64,000 bases of DNA from Eriocheir sinensis (lineage: Eukaryota; Arthropoda; Malacostraca; Decapoda; Varunidae): positions 17,780,163 through 17,844,162 of the forward strand of contig NC_066534.1 in assembly GCF_024679095.1 (NCBI RefSeq), read 5' to 3'. Shown here one piece after another: positions 45,058 through 57,316 of this stretch. Below the pieces are notes generated by a model. The model did no database searches, was not told the origin of the DNA, and saw only the letters and a program-made list of their open reading frames with translations. A program made the position numbers and the translations under genes. Positions within the stretch are counted from its first letter, which is position 1, and each line of letters begins with the position of its first letter.

Positions 45058-45076
45058 CAACCTAACCTAACCTAAC
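45058..45076. repeat. Short CCTAA repeat
   Basis: Three perfect copies of cctaa (aacctaacctaacctaac). This is the reverse complement of the arthropod telomere unit TTAGG, but far too short to be a telomere. Confidence 0.5.
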
Positions 45077-45134
45077 GTGCCCGAAGATATACATTACGAT
45101 AGAGAAGTCCACCTGAGGCACAAACCAAGTACGA

Positions 45135-45370
45135 GCTCTTCACACCTTCCTCCATCTCTCCACATCGTCCCCAACCCTTCCACATTCTCCAAGCGCTACT
45201 ACGGCTTCCACATCTCTCCCGCACCTTCCGCAGCATTCTCAAATCTTACTTGGATCTCCCACCTCTTTCCCGGCCCTCTCACATCTTCCCCAGTGTTAAC
45301 ATACCTTCCCCACGCCTTTTCCAGCCTTATTACATCCTCCGCAGTCCTCTCACACTTCTAGCTCTCCTCA
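45135..45370. repeat. Degenerate CCACATCTTCC repeat
   Basis: Words such as ccacatctctcc, cacatcttccccag and cacattctcc recur about every 15-30 bases. The 94-residue frame over it is a shadow. 45375-45595 is non-repetitive. Confidence 0.55.
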
Positions 45371-45984
45371 TTAACTCCTCCACACCGACCCATTGTCTCC
45401 CTTCCCTTGGGTTTCTCGGCTCCACCCAAGTGACACAACTCGTCGCCTTGTGTCATGGGGAAATACTGTCGTTGATAAGCTTTGTGATTCACGAGGAAAC
45501 ATTACAGGATGGACAGATAAGCATGAAAGTAGCTGCTTCTTGGCCATCTAAGGGTCTGGCTGGTGACTTTGCTTTGGATAATAGGACGGAATAGAAAGGA
45601 GCCCAGAGTGAAGTATGAAAAAGCAGCAACAATATATACATGCACAGACAGACACATGCAGGCAAAAACCATGAATACGCTCCTAAAAATACGAATTAGA
45701 AAGAAAACTAATACAAATGCAGGAATTTTTTTTTTTCTGCAACTTTTATCTTGGTCAAAAAGTGTATTTACTCCAAACGTATCAGGCGAGTGCTATTGAA
45801 CAATGCGGAAGGGGATAAATAAACAGCTGTGGCAATGAACTTCGATGAGGGACTAATATTTCTGGTCACTGCCATTTCATCCATTAAACATACCAATTTC
45901 ACTTTGCTACTGTTGGTTACTATTTTATTTTTTTGTCATTGAGATCCATGAATAGGCATCAAGGGGAACAAATGATACGCAAAC

Positions 45985-46140
45985 AAGGAGGGGATCAGGA
46001 CATCTCTCCTCCCGAAATTGACCCCTCTTTGGCCACCTCTTTGGATTCTTTTTAGGAGCAGCGAGTAGCGGGCTTTTTTTTCTTTTTTTTTTCTTTTGTT
46101 GTGCCCTTGAGCTGTCTCCTTTGTTGTAAAAAAAAAAAAC
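45985..46140 (-). mobile_element. Family A element, good copy
   Basis: Plus reading: ggacatctctcctcccgaaa, tgacccctctttggccacct, attctttttaggagcagcga, gtagcgggctttttttt, gcccttgagctgtctccttt, ending in an A-run. It is the reverse complement of the 11325 copy over its whole length. Confidence 0.85.
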
Positions 46141-46199
46141 GTCCTCGATGAAAAGACGTGGATAAGAAAAAATAACTTGCCTTCCTTTCTTCTAACCAA

Positions 46200-46545
46200 C
46201 AAGAACAGTTAACAGTTACCTCAGCAGCGCCTGGATTCGTCACTCAACGTCCTGTCACCCGCTGGACCTGATGCTTGACGGGAATATTAATGGGCCAGCA
46301 CTTCTTGCAGGTGTGAACCCTTCGGGGCCGCCCACCTGATGCCCGGGGGCTGATGAACCCGACGCGGCACCCTGCAGCCTTGTGGCCACCCGCCGGGCAG
46401 GGCAAGGCTGCGACACACACTCACCTGGGGACGAGACATGCAAATGAGCGACACACCTGTTCTCTGTCCCCTCCTTGTTACAACCTGTGCATGTGTAGAC
46501 GCTTATTCTGGCGCCACACCTGCCCGCCCGCCTCTCATGATGCAC
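46200..46545. other. Mixed, GC-richer sequence
   Basis: Non-repetitive, including ggggctgatgaacccgacgc. A 96-residue minus frame is present but unsupported. Nothing definite. Confidence 0.25.
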
Positions 46546-46562
46546 AAAACATCTGTCTGCAA

Positions 46563-46564
<2 letters not shown>

Positions 46565-46600
<36 letters not shown>
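46565..46600. repeat. (TG)18 microsatellite
   Basis: A perfect TG array. A short CA array lies near 46668-46680. Confidence 0.96.
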
Positions 46601-46606
<6 letters not shown>

Positions 46607-46859
46607 TTTCAAATATTAACTGCAACACATAATAACATGCACTTCATCGGTCAGTCACCCTTGTCAACACACACACACACGTCTATACCACCCACAAGCC
46701 AACACCTGAAGCGCCATTATTACAGGTGGTGATGGACAATTATGAACACACTCGCATGTACTGGAGGCTCAACTTTTTGGGATCGTGGCTGAGTCGTGTC
46801 TAAGAGATGGAGGCAGTGACTACTAGAACTCAGGCGACGATCATTGGTTCATTCTTTAA

Positions 46860-47080
46860 CGTATCGGGGTCCAACTACTAGATCCCATGGCCACAAAGAA
46901 GACCAACCGGGTTTTCATGGGTGATTTTCCCGTTCAAGATGATGAAGTCGTGTAAAAATATCACGAGCATCACAAAACAGTTCATGGAAATCCCAGCAAC
47001 ATCTAAGAGAGGCTTTTCAAACAGGTGAGCTGAGGCGCCCATACGTTCAGGGACACAGGACTTGGGGTCGCGGCCTTACG
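46860..47080 (+). mobile_element. Diverged family B copy
   Basis: Landmarks in order: ggccacaaagaagaccaacc, gggttttcatgggtg, a gttcaagatgat segment, gcatcacaaaacagttcatg, gagaggcttttcaaa. The ends are degraded. Confidence 0.6.
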
Positions 47081-47089
47081 AGCACCACC

Positions 47090-47640
47090 CAGCTGCTAAC
47101 AGACGGAGGAAAAGGAGGATGAGGAGGAACCTGGATATAAGAGGCGAATATCAAGGAGTGTGATCAGCTGATGTTCGCTCATGATAATGTGAAAGTCTTC
47201 TCGCCCCGCCCTGACCCGCCTGCCAGACAGACGGCCCAGCATGTGTCTGTCCTGCGTCACGAGACTGTGACGAGAGGTCGAAGGGGAAGGGAGAGTGAGT
47301 GGGGATGGGAGGGGAAGGGCAAGGATAAGGGTAGGTGGTAAAAGAAGGGATAGTGGTCGAGGATCAGTCAAGAGGGCCACGGAAGCTTCATATATGCGAG
47401 TAGAGGCGAACCAACAGCTAATAACCTTAAGGGGAACAGCCATTCAGTAAATCCATATTGTGTATCAGCGGAGTATAGCGTGTGTGGGCGTGGTGGTGGC
47501 TGTGGTGGGAAGCAGGAGGGGAAGGGGGAGTAGGGAGAGGAGAGGAAGGCAGAGAGCAGCGTGCTGGACTACCCATTACATAACTTTCACAACCACACCC
47601 TTGCACCGCCTCCTCCCTCAGTGGGCGTCGCGATGAAGTG
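47090..47640. other. Mixed sequence with G-rich patches
   Basis: ggaaaaggaggatgagga at 47105 and GGGGAAGG-rich stretches at 47280-47350 and 47510-47560. Two short minus frames are not supported. 47640-47860 is mixed. Confidence 0.4.
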
Positions 47641-47859
47641 TGCACCTCATCAAAGTCCCTCGCCTAGCCTCGTGTGAAATAATATGAGGGACTTCCACGC
47701 GGCTGGCTGGCTGACTGGCTGGGGAAGATCGTCGGTAATGTTGGCAGGCCTGGCCTTGTCTGGGCTCTGACTCAACTCTTGGGGAATGTTGGCCAATATT
47801 ACGCTGCTATTCAAGATTATTTATTTATTTTCGTCTTGGAGGGAGATTGGACGGCCGGC

Positions 47860-48860
47860 GCGATGCTAAGGGTGGAGATATTGCGCTGATTGGCCAGACG
47901 ACGTGCTAGTGCGAGACATGGGCGTGATGACGGCGGGCGCGGCGGCGGGAGGAGGCGAGGAGTATAGGCGGAACAATGTAGCCATTGAACGAAAAGCGGA
48001 GACTTCTCATAAATGTTGGTAGCATCGTTCAGGCTTCCTGTCTAGCGGCTCACGGGTTTGGGGACAGTGTTGCAAAGGAGGACGAATCTCCCCATAGCGA
48101 CTGTCCGCCGAGTGGCTGTCCGCCGCCTCTTTGAGTCCCTCCAGGACATCGGGCTCGAACTAGGCCCTGAATGAGGCGGCGCAGGAGATGACAGTGCGGA
48201 GTATCCGAGAGGCAGCATAAGGGCAGGAGCGGCGGCCGCCGGGAGGAGGCGGCACCGCTGGGCGGGACACTTGAGGGATGGCCAGGCGTAGAGTCGCCCG
48301 GCTATTTTGTCTCTGGTGTAAACCCTCGCCAGGGAGGTAACGTCGTCCACGTGGCACGTCCGCCCGCGGCACACGAAAGCAGTGCGGCAGCTGTCGGCGG
48401 GAGAGAGAGAGGGAGAAGGAAACCACCACGCGGAGGGAAAGAAAGTCGAGGGATGTTCTAGAGTGACCTAGACATACAGACAAGGTGGTGGTGACCGTGG
48501 CCACATCTCCGTGAAGAGCCGAGGCAAAAATTAATGACAAGAAAAATGTGGTTATGAAAGCTAGGCGGGGAGGGAGAGAGAGACACCTGCCAGCCGCGAG
48601 CCGCCAGCGCGCCCTGCCTGCCTGCCTCCCGCTGGCCCGCCGTGCCTGGCAACACCGGCCACACACGCTCAATACAGCTCTTCCCACACCACAACAATTA
48701 AATAACACCGCCTCCCTCGTCCTGCACGGGCCGCTCGCCGCTAATCAGGACGTCAAGTGTCAGTCGGCGGCAATCACAAGATCAGGGCGTGAGCCATTGT
48801 TGCCGCCGCATAAAGGGAGGCACTACTGGCGGCCACATTGGGCGGCGACCTTTGCCTTTC
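47860..48860. promoter_or_regulatory. CpG-rich 1-kb region
   Basis: The sequence is free of long simple repeats and rich in CpG (gacggcgggcgcggcggcgg, gagcggcggccgccggga, gcccgccgtgcctggcaaca). A 182-residue minus frame (48160-48708) of ordinary composition lies inside but matches no family I know. This is the best promoter-like composition in the window. Function is inferred from composition only. Confidence 0.28.
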
Positions 48861-48990
48861 AGTTTTAAACACAGTTAAGCTAATTATACTCCTGATCATT
48901 ATCACGGGCGCCCCTCGCTGGGCCCGACTGGCGGCGCGCACATTATTGGCGGCTGGTCACTTACGCTGCACAATGTACCTATATAATGTC
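48860..48990. other. Balanced island with AATTA core
   Basis: Contains gttaagctaattatactcc and ttattggcggctgg between CpG-rich sequence and a TCTG repeat. Possible conserved non-coding segment. Confidence 0.22.
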
Positions 48991-49166
48991 TGTGTGTCTG
49001 TCTGCCGGCTCTTTTTCTGGCTACCTGTCTGGCTTCGTCTGTCTACCACTCCGTTTGTCTACCTGGGTGTCTATCATTCTGTATGTGTCTGTCTGTTTGC
49101 CTGCTTCTACCTGTGCTTGCCTACCTATCCGAGCACACAGACAGAATGAAGTAACTGAGTAAATGG

Positions 49167-49234
<68 letters not shown>

Positions 49235-49300
49235 TAGATAGATATATAGATAGATATAGATATAGATAGATAGATATAGATATAGATAGATATATATAGA
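48990..49300. repeat. TCTG repeat, (TA)n and GATA repeat
   Basis: TGTCTG-type words at 48990-49145, then (TA)n at about 49169-49231 running into agatagatagata to 49300. Confidence 0.95.
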
Positions 49301-49305
49301 TAATT

Positions 49306-49524
49306 GTTACCATTATTATTATTATTATTTAGTATTATTATCATTATTATTATTACTATTATTATCATTCTTATTACTCTTATTCTTACAACTACTACTA
49401 CTACTGCTACTACTACTATTACTACTACTACTACTACTACTACTACTATTACTACTACTACTACTACTACTACTACTATTACTACTACTACTACTACTAC
49501 TACTATTACTACTACTACTACTAT

Positions 49525-49556
<32 letters not shown>

Positions 49557-49557
49557 T

Positions 49558-49610
<53 letters not shown>

Positions 49611-49611
49611 T

Positions 49612-49688
<77 letters not shown>

Positions 49689-49850
49689 TTACTACTACCA
49701 CTACTAATACCACCACCACTTCTACAACCATAACTCTCACTGCTATTATTATCATGCTTAACTTTACTGAGTCATACCCAGTGTACTACTACTACTACTA
49801 CTACTAATAATAATAATAATAATGATAAATAATAATAACAACAATAGCAG
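49306..49850. repeat. ATT and (CTA)n array with periodic ATT interruptions
   Basis: TTA/ATT-rich sequence to 49385 is followed by (CTA)n to about 49715. It is broken by single att triplets at roughly 18-36-base intervals, with longer unbroken runs near 49620-49685. A short CTA run and AAT repeats end the block at 49785-49850. Confidence 0.95.
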
Positions 49851-50159
49851 CAACGTGTACTACAATTACTCACAAAACGATTACAAGAGTTTGGAGAGCA
49901 TCTGTAGGAGGAAGAAGATCGAGGAGGGGGGGGGGGGGTCAGAAGAGTGAGTGCTAAATAAAACTGGACAGCAACAGAGGAAGGCGATGCAATGGACAGG
50001 AACAACTGGGGAAGACACGTGAATGGCCCCGGCTTCTGACTAGACGAAGACAAGACGGAGCCGACGACACTGCAGAGGAACCAACAAGCAGTGCCCCCAA
50101 CACTGAAAATGCGACCAACAGAGAGGCAGCAATTCAATCATTAAGCCTCTGCAAACACT

Positions 50160-50545
50160 TAGTCGGTTTGGCTGAATGGTTGGCTTGGGTGTCTTCCGGG
50201 TGGCTATATTGGATTACTAACGTGCCCTATGACTGCCTGGATGGCTGATTCTGAGGATGAGTGGCTAGATGGATGAGTAGAATGGATGTAATGCTCTCTG
50301 GTAGGTTCGCTGACAAAGTGACTGACTGAATAACTTGGCTGTCCCTTGGTTGACTATAAGCTGAGTGGTTGTTGGATTGGCTGGCTGGCGGGGTGGATAG
50401 TTGAGTGGTTGGCTTGGTGGATAGATGACTGAAAGACCTGAGCGTTTAGTGGGTGTCTGAGTGACTTATATATCCTGCGGTTGGTTAAGTAACTGGCTGA
50501 GTGGTTGACTGAGTGAGTGGTCAGAGGAAGGGTCAAGTGACGGGT
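50160..50545. repeat. Cryptic TGGC/GACT repeat
   Basis: Words such as ggctgagtggttg, actgactga and gatggatgag recur without a fixed period. No gene is seen. 49850-50160 is mixed, with a G-run at 49927-49937. Confidence 0.65.
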
Positions 50546-50744
50546 TTGGAGATGGCTGTGGGATTGAGAGAAAGGAGGATTGCGGTGGTGCATCTTTCTG
50601 AGGGACATCAAGGAATTGTGAGGGCAGTTACCAAGACGGGAAGGAGGGCCTAGGGTGGCAATGAGGAAGGGGACTCGACATGGCAGTGAGGGGTGGCCAG
50701 CTGGAGCAAAGGAAGGGAGTTGGAAGGACTAGGCGCCTCATGCA

Positions 50745-51070
50745 GTTCTCCCCTGGTTTAGAACTGCTGGGATTGAGAAGGGGTCTAATTCCAGGCAGTG
50801 GTGATGTAGGAAAGGATTTAAGTTCTCGGCCTTTTACTAATGGCGGTGGTTAAAGACTTCTGGTAATAGAAGGGCTTTTAATTCTACGGTTTTCAGTACT
50901 GGTGGTTAAGACTTGCTGGAATTGAGGCTTTAAATTCAAGGCTTTTCTAATACTGGGGCTGAAAAACTGCTGGTTCTGGATAGGATTTAAAGGGCTTTCA
51001 ATTCTAGACCTTTTATTACTAGCGGGGGTTAAGGACTATTGATATTTCGACTTTAATTCTAGGCTATTCG
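50745..51070. repeat. Degenerate ~65-bp repeat
   Basis: About five units of aattctaggccttttactaa, then ggtggttaaagacttctgg-type sequence. 50545-50745 is mixed, G-rich sequence. Confidence 0.7.
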
Positions 51071-51326
51071 TGTGGAGTTTTGAGATGGAGGATGGGTGCT
51101 GTGAAGCGCAAAGTGGATCAAGGCATGTTTGTGGTAATGAATATAAATGAAAAGAGTTATTTAAAAGGAAGACGAGGAGGAGGAAACTTGGCGGAGAAAA
51201 TATATCAATGTATAAAAAGAAGAGAAAAAAAAAGATATTTGAAATGATAAGAAAACAGGAATGCACACACCAAGACCCAGACAAAAAAGTGGGAGGGTGA
51301 GGGAATGCAGAAACACGATCTCCACG

Positions 51327-51328
<2 letters not shown>

Positions 51329-51383
<55 letters not shown>
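51329..51383. repeat. (CA)27 microsatellite
   Basis: A perfect CA array. 51070-51325 and 51385-51780 hold A-rich and mixed sequence without a recognised feature. Confidence 0.97.
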
Positions 51384-51385
<2 letters not shown>

Positions 51386-51799
51386 ACCAGACCGAACCAG
51401 CATAAATATTCCAACGAAACTTATTTGTAGTGAAAAAAAAATACAGAAACAAACTCCAAATACACACACAATAAAAAATACATAAATAAATAAACTACGA
51501 CTGAACTAACATGAACATTGCAAGTACATTCCCTTATAGCAAAACAAGTGTACATAAAGCCTGAGGGATGGCAATGGTACACTCTCCTATACGTTACGAG
51601 ACTTCACTACCCAGGGCCGTATAGCGGAGCGGGGCAGGGCGCGGATTGGCTAACAAGATAATGAAGCGGCGGTGTGTCGATCTCGTACTTGCGGAGAGCC
51701 GGATAGCAAAGAGAAAGTCCGTGTGAGAACCATGAGTTGTTTATGGCAATTATAGATCTGAAAGGAGAGGAAGAGAGAGAGGGAGGCAATATGAAACGG

Positions 51800-52080
51800 T
51801 ATAAGGAGCTGGTGGTAGGGGGGTGTTAGTGTGGAGGTGGAGATGAGTGTGATGTGACGTGAGATGAAGGCGTTAACTTGTGTTGTGTGATGTGTTGTAC
51901 TGTGTAGGCGGTGATGCAACGGTGTACTGTGGTGTGAAAGGGGTGTTAACTGTCTTCTGAACGTGGTGTGATGAAGTGGTGTGGTTTGAGGTGGGGTTGT
52001 TTGTGAGATAGTGTGGGTATGTGGTGTGATGTGATATGGTGTGATGGAGGTGTTGATATTTCTGGTGATGCACAAGTATG
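51800..52080. repeat. TGTGG/TGATG-rich cryptic repeat
   Basis: gtggtgtgatg and gtgatgtga words dominate. The 141-residue minus frame (Thr/His/Pro-rich) is a composition artefact. Confidence 0.75.
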
Positions 52081-52259
52081 GTGATCAGAGTCAGAGTTTA
52101 CGAAAAGTTTGCTTTGTAATAACAACTACAGTGGCGCGGGGAACTAAAGGCATTTCCTCTTAGTAGTTAATACCTGGAATCACATTTTAATTCAAGAAGG
52201 TAAGGTTATGGAAAGTCTCTAGGAAGTGTTGGTTTATATAACGGTGAAGGCGAGACTGG

Positions 52260-52870
52260 AGAAAAAAAGGTGTGACTGCGAATGTAATAAAAAGAAATAT
52301 TAAAACACATCACACTTTAAAAATAGATGAACGTAAAATGTTAAAAAAATAAATGTGAATTCGGATCTAAAAAAATACTATATCATGTGACAGTGATGCT
52401 AAATGTGTAATGTTAAAAAAAAAGCTAAATATAGATCTAGAAATGTAGTGAAAATATTGCAGAAAAAAATAAAATAAATGCTGAAAAAAAATATATGGAT
52501 GTAAGAAAGAAAACATCACATTGAAAAATATTAGTAAAGAAAAAAATCGGACAAACACACACAAAAAAAGACAGAAAAAAACATCCCCCTCCTGATACAA
52601 TAAAAACGGATGTAGGAAAAAATGGATTACCCTGAAAATGATGCTAAAAATAAACAAATAAATGGATAAATAAATAACCAAATAAATAAGCAGACAAAAA
52701 AGACAAAAAACAATACAGAAAACATATAGATAAAAAAATGCATTACCCTGAAAACGATGCTAAAAATAAATAAACAGATAGATACATAAATAAACAAATA
52801 AATAAATAAACAAATAAGCAGATAAATTAAACAATACATAAACACTTATAGATAAAAACTAAAAAAAAAA
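52260..52870. repeat. A-rich sequence with AAATAAATAA runs and ~114-bp duplication
   Basis: ttaccctgaaaatgatgctaa occurs near 52628 and, with one change, near 52744. The rest is A-rich with aaataaataaacaaata runs. Open frames on minus are Phe/Tyr/Ile-rich artefacts of strand composition. Confidence 0.72.
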
Positions 52871-53149
52871 GACCACCAACAAATGACCGCAAACCCAAAT
52901 AAAAAACAAAGCAGTCACAGTTGATACACAAACTCCCAGCGGCGGTGAAGCAAACGAGAAAAAGAGAGAGACACTGACTGAGTGGCGTAAAGTTTGCACG
53001 AATGATATGAGCGAAGGTACGAAGATGAAGTGCATATAACAAAGCGGCGAGAAAGCACTATATCTTCCTCCGCTAATAAACACTAACGTCGATGAGAGAG
53101 AGAACCTTCTTACTAGTGACTTGTCCAGCATAAATAAAAAAGGAGTGTC

Positions 53150-53260
53150 TGAGTGAACATTCTATTTGTTTTTATATGAGCTGTGCGTAGCGGACTTATA
53201 TTATGTTTTCGCTCTGCTTTTAACCCTTGAACTGTTTCCTCTACTGTTAAAAAATGTATA
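53150..53260 (-). mobile_element. Diverged family A fragment
   Basis: Plus reading: gagctgtgcgtagcggactt, then cccttgaactgtttcctcta. The order matches the left half of family A in minus orientation. Confidence 0.55.
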
Positions 53261-53264
53261 ATAT

Positions 53265-54110
53265 AATGGAATACAAGCGAGGAGGCAACAAGGTGAGTAT
53301 AGAATAGAATATAAGCAAGTGGATGATGTACTACAATAACTGGAATAATAGAAAGCAAGCAACAAAGTGAGTCTATAAAAGAATACAGTCAAGTATACAT
53401 TAGAGTACAATAATAGAATAATAGAACACAAGCCAGAAAGTAACAAAGTGAACTGGTGATATTTCTCGTCCAACATAAAGAAGAGGAGTGTGTGAGGTGA
53501 GTGAACACGAGTATATATATAATAGAATGACAAGCAAGGAATAAACCAGACGATAAAACAACAAAAAGAAAGCAACAGGAAAGCAACAAGGAAGCAGTAA
53601 AAGATAACACACAGCAGGATGGAAGCAGAAAGAGGCATTGGAGTTGTGCAGAGGGCAGTGAAGTTATGCACAGGCGAATCTTGGAACCTGAGTTATACCG
53701 TAAGATTCTAGCGATGAGAGACTAAACACATTAAATCAGATAGAAAATACTGGAGCACCGGGGTATTACAGAACAAGTATCACGTGACCATTGAAAATAA
53801 ATATATTATGAAAATGAGATAATGTAAAGCAGTGAAGAGCAACGTATGGAGATTTGTGTGACAGTCTATAAATACTAACTTTGATATGAGTGACAAATAA
53901 GTATGTTACCGTTCTATTGAAAGCAAGTTAAAGGAGAGACTAAGGATGAAAAAAGAGAAGATTTAAAGCAGTGAAGGGCGGTGGATAGATGATTACGTGT
54001 AGGTATAATATTATTGCCACAGTCGACATGTATAAAAGTAAGAAACGTCATGGTGTGAAATTAAAGGCAGGTTAAGGAAAGAGAAAGAAAAACTAGTACG
54101 GTGTTACAAT
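53265..54110. repeat. A-rich degenerate repeats (~70 and ~141 bp)
   Basis: agaatataagcaagtgga-like units recur at 53300-53470, and taaagcagtgaag lies at 53823 and 53964, 141 apart, with similar surroundings. No gene is called. The 156-residue minus frame at 53201-53671 overlaps these repeats. Confidence 0.55.
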
Positions 54111-54419
54111 GAAGCGAGAGTGCATCCATGTATATTCTATAAGGAAATCATGCGAAGGCAGACTAATAGGACACGCGAAGTGATATACAAGGACTGCAAT
54201 TAGATGAAGATGACGTCATACGGAGTAAAAAGTGTAAATAAAAGTTTGTGAAGAAAATAACAAGCGAGGGGAAGAGATTGTTAGTTATAAGTTAAAGATG
54301 GCGGATAGGTGAATGAATGATTATAATAGTATACAATAAGATACAAAAATATATGATAATAAACGATGGAAATATAGCAAGAAAAAGAAACATAAGATCA
54401 GTTTTAAATATTCGACTTG

Positions 54420-54420
<1 letters not shown>

Positions 54421-54474
<54 letters not shown>
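54421..54474. repeat. (AAT)18 microsatellite
   Basis: A perfect AAT array. A GAT/GGT run lies at about 54640-54740. Confidence 0.97.
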
Positions 54475-54475
<1 letters not shown>

Positions 54476-54779
54476 GCAACAGTAATAGTCTTTCCTCACA
54501 TTCCTCGTTCTCAGTCATTTATATTCATTAGACGCTGAATAAGCGTTACAAAAGGTGGACAATGAAAGTCTTATACGGCATTGTCCAAGGTCTTTCTGTC
54601 TCTGTGTATATGCACAATGAGGAAAGTAGGAATTTTGCCAAGTGATGATGACAATGATGGTGATGATGATGGTGGTAATGCTAATGCTGTAGGTGATAAA
54701 GAAAAATATGTAATGATAATAGTGATAATGGTGATGATGATGAAAAGAAATGAAAAGTAAGGCTGGTTATAATCGTAGC

Positions 54780-55235
54780 AATAATGATTTTGCAGTTGTT
54801 GTTGAGGGTAATAATGAAAGTAGAACAAAATAAAAAGGAAAATAACAATAAAAATAATAATAATAAAAAGGATGAAGAAGTGAATAAGAATGAATAATAA
54901 TAATGAATGAAGGTGAAAAGGGAGACAAGGAGTGAAAATAGAACAAAAAAAAAAAAAAAAATAACAAAATAATAAAAAAAAAATAATAATAATAACGATG
55001 AATAAGTGAATAAAGAATGATGAATAATGATGATGAATGAAGATGAAAAGGGAGACAAGGAGTGAAAATAGAACAAAATAAAAAAGAAAACAATAAAATA
55101 ACAAAAAAAATTATAATAAGGATGAATAAGTAAATAAGAATGAGGAGACAAGGAGTGAAAATTGAATAAAAAAAATAAAAAAAAGAATAATCATAAGGAT
55201 GAGTGAATAAGAATGATGAATGGCAATGAATGACG
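54780..55235. repeat. A-rich ~130-bp tandem array
   Basis: gagacaaggagtgaaaat occurs near 54922, 55052 and 55145, spaced about 130 and 93. Each is followed by gaacaaaataaaaa runs and ataaggatgaataagt. An earlier diverged unit begins near 54800. Confidence 0.8.
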
Positions 55236-55532
55236 GTGAAGAAAGAGGCAGCAGACAGTGAGCGGCTCGGGGTCTGTCTGTCTCTGTCTCTGTCTCCCTA
55301 TAGTTTGTAAGGTGATTATTTTTTTATTGCGTCGTGTTGGTCAACGGCCGCGCTAATGTATGCTGCGCCTCGTCCTCTCATTGTTGTCCCGCTCGCTCAC
55401 GAAAAAAACAAAAACACTTATACAAACTTACTTAAACACACACATACTTACAGGGGACCGACCGACCGAGTGCCTGACTGAGTGGCTGGCCATCTCATCC
55501 TTGCGCAACACATGTACTATACTGGTTGTCTG

Positions 55533-55534
<2 letters not shown>

Positions 55535-55564
<30 letters not shown>

Positions 55565-55683
55565 ACGAGAAAGATAGATAATAAAACAGGAAAACAAGAA
55601 AAAGGAAAAAATGAACAGCGAAAATAGAAAAAAAAGGAAAATACCAATATAATGAAAAAAATAATAAATTTAATAGAAAGATC

Positions 55684-55767
<84 letters not shown>
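55535..55767. repeat. (TG)14 and (GA)36 microsatellites
   Basis: (TG)n at 55535-55562 and (TG)n-(GA)n at 55685-55767. 55235-55530 and 55770-56090 are mixed, with nothing definite. Confidence 0.96.
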
Positions 55768-55773
<6 letters not shown>

Positions 55774-56094
55774 TCTGCATGTGTTATTACTTATCTGCAG
55801 GTCTAAATCTGCTTTATGTGTTGGCTAAGTTTCACAATTCTAATTCCTTTCTATGTTGTCAATAAACTAGAAAGGACTATTAATTCCAAAGGGTAAGAGA
55901 GGGATAGGCAAGCATGAATCAGACGACCACTGTGTATTAAGATTCCTAAACAAACTTCCCACTGCCTCGATTACCCTCTCTAAAATCTCTAAAAAGACAT
56001 ACAATGCTTACTCGTGATCTAAGTACAATCCGCACCCTCCGTCTTCCCTCCCAGCCATTCAGCGTCACCCTCTCTGCTTGTGCCAATAAAAACA

Positions 56095-56300
56095 CCGAGA
56101 GCTCTTCTGCCTGAGCGCCGCGCGGGTTCCTTGCTATCGCTCCGGCCCTTCATAGACGTGCATCAGGACGAGCCATTACGTCACCCGGCCGACAAGGTGT
56201 GGCGGTGACGCGCGGCAGCCTCGGGGCTCCACGGCCACTCACCAGGCGATGGATGGAGTGGCGGGCGGTGAAAAAATGGGGACAAACGGAGCGGGTACCA
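56095..56300. promoter_or_regulatory. CpG-rich patch
   Basis: Contains gagcgccgcgcgggttcc, cattacgtcacccggccg and ggtgacgcgcggcagcc. The tacgtca core resembles a CREB-type site. Role unknown. Confidence 0.18.
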
Positions 56301-56349
56301 ATGCCTCACCTTGTGGTTACTCAGCCTTACGTAAAAGACTGTCACGAGT

Positions 56350-56351
<2 letters not shown>

Positions 56352-56417
<66 letters not shown>
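56352..56417. repeat. (CT)33 microsatellite
   Basis: A perfect CT array between two CpG-rich patches. 56420-56690 is mixed, GC-richer sequence. Confidence 0.97.
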
Positions 56418-56418
<1 letters not shown>

Positions 56419-56689
56419 ACAATACCCCATCACAGCCGCTCGTCTTCCCACAGGAGGGTTGGCAGGGGTGTGCCTCGCCTCGTTGCTACTTTGAGGGGCT
56501 TTGTTAGGGTTGTTGGCCTGCCTCGAGGCCGCACCGAGGCTGGGTGGTCATGGCCTCTCTGCCTCTCCTACCATTGCTTCCGGAGCACTGCCACGGTCAA
56601 GGCACTGACGCAAGATGCCTTAACATACGACCCTCGGTGACGGCTGCCGCGCCTAAGTGAATGTTCTAAACTGAGAGGACTTTTTGCGA

Positions 56690-57000
56690 GCCGTGACACT
56701 GCTCCTGACACGGCGAGTGTCGGCCTGGGCCTGCCCGGGCACTGCCATAAGCAGTGTTCCTGAGCCAGGCCAAGACGACCGCGTCACCCCCGCCACCCTC
56801 CGTACTGTCGTCACTTGGCGCCGCCGTCAGCCCGCCGCCCGCGTGATTCATCCCCGTGTGAATGGGCGGCGCGCCTCGCCCGCCGCGCCGCGCCTCGTGA
56901 TGTAAGCAGCGGGTGACGCGGGTCACCCTGGCAGCTGGGCCTTGGCGGAGGCGCCCTGACAGCGGACTGTTGACACGGGGAAGCTTGATGCCAGGCGGAG
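56690..57000. promoter_or_regulatory. CpG-rich patch
   Basis: Dense CpG words (gccgccgtcagcccgccg, gggcggcgcgcctcgccc, cgccgcgccgcgcctcgt). Overlapping frames on both strands are not supported as genes. Confidence 0.2.
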
Positions 57001-57079
57001 GAGTAGGAGGAGGAGGACAGTAATAACAGTGCTATCAATAATAACACAGTAATGATAATAACAATGTTAGTGATGACAA

Positions 57080-57087
57080 TAATAATG

Positions 57088-57141
<54 letters not shown>

Positions 57142-57233
57142 GTAATAATAATAAATATAACGATAAATATCGACATGAAACAGCCACAGATGTTATCACA
57201 AATATTATCATAAGATCACTGTCTGTCTACCTG

Positions 57234-57316
<83 letters not shown>

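Noticed and set aside
45058..45076. Telomere or internal telomere block
   Set aside because: Only three CCTAA units are present with ordinary sequence on both sides, so chance or a minor remnant is sufficient.
45250..45594. 114-residue plus frame
   Set aside because: The first half is a degenerate CCACATCTTCC repeat. The second half is non-repetitive, but no domain or exon boundary could be supported.
49021..49755. 244-residue poly-valine frame
   Set aside because: It is a direct translation of the (CTA)n array.
53201..53671. 156-residue hydrophobic minus frame
   Set aside because: It overlaps A-rich degenerate repeats and ends inside a family A fragment. Hydrophobic Phe/Tyr/Leu content follows from strand composition.
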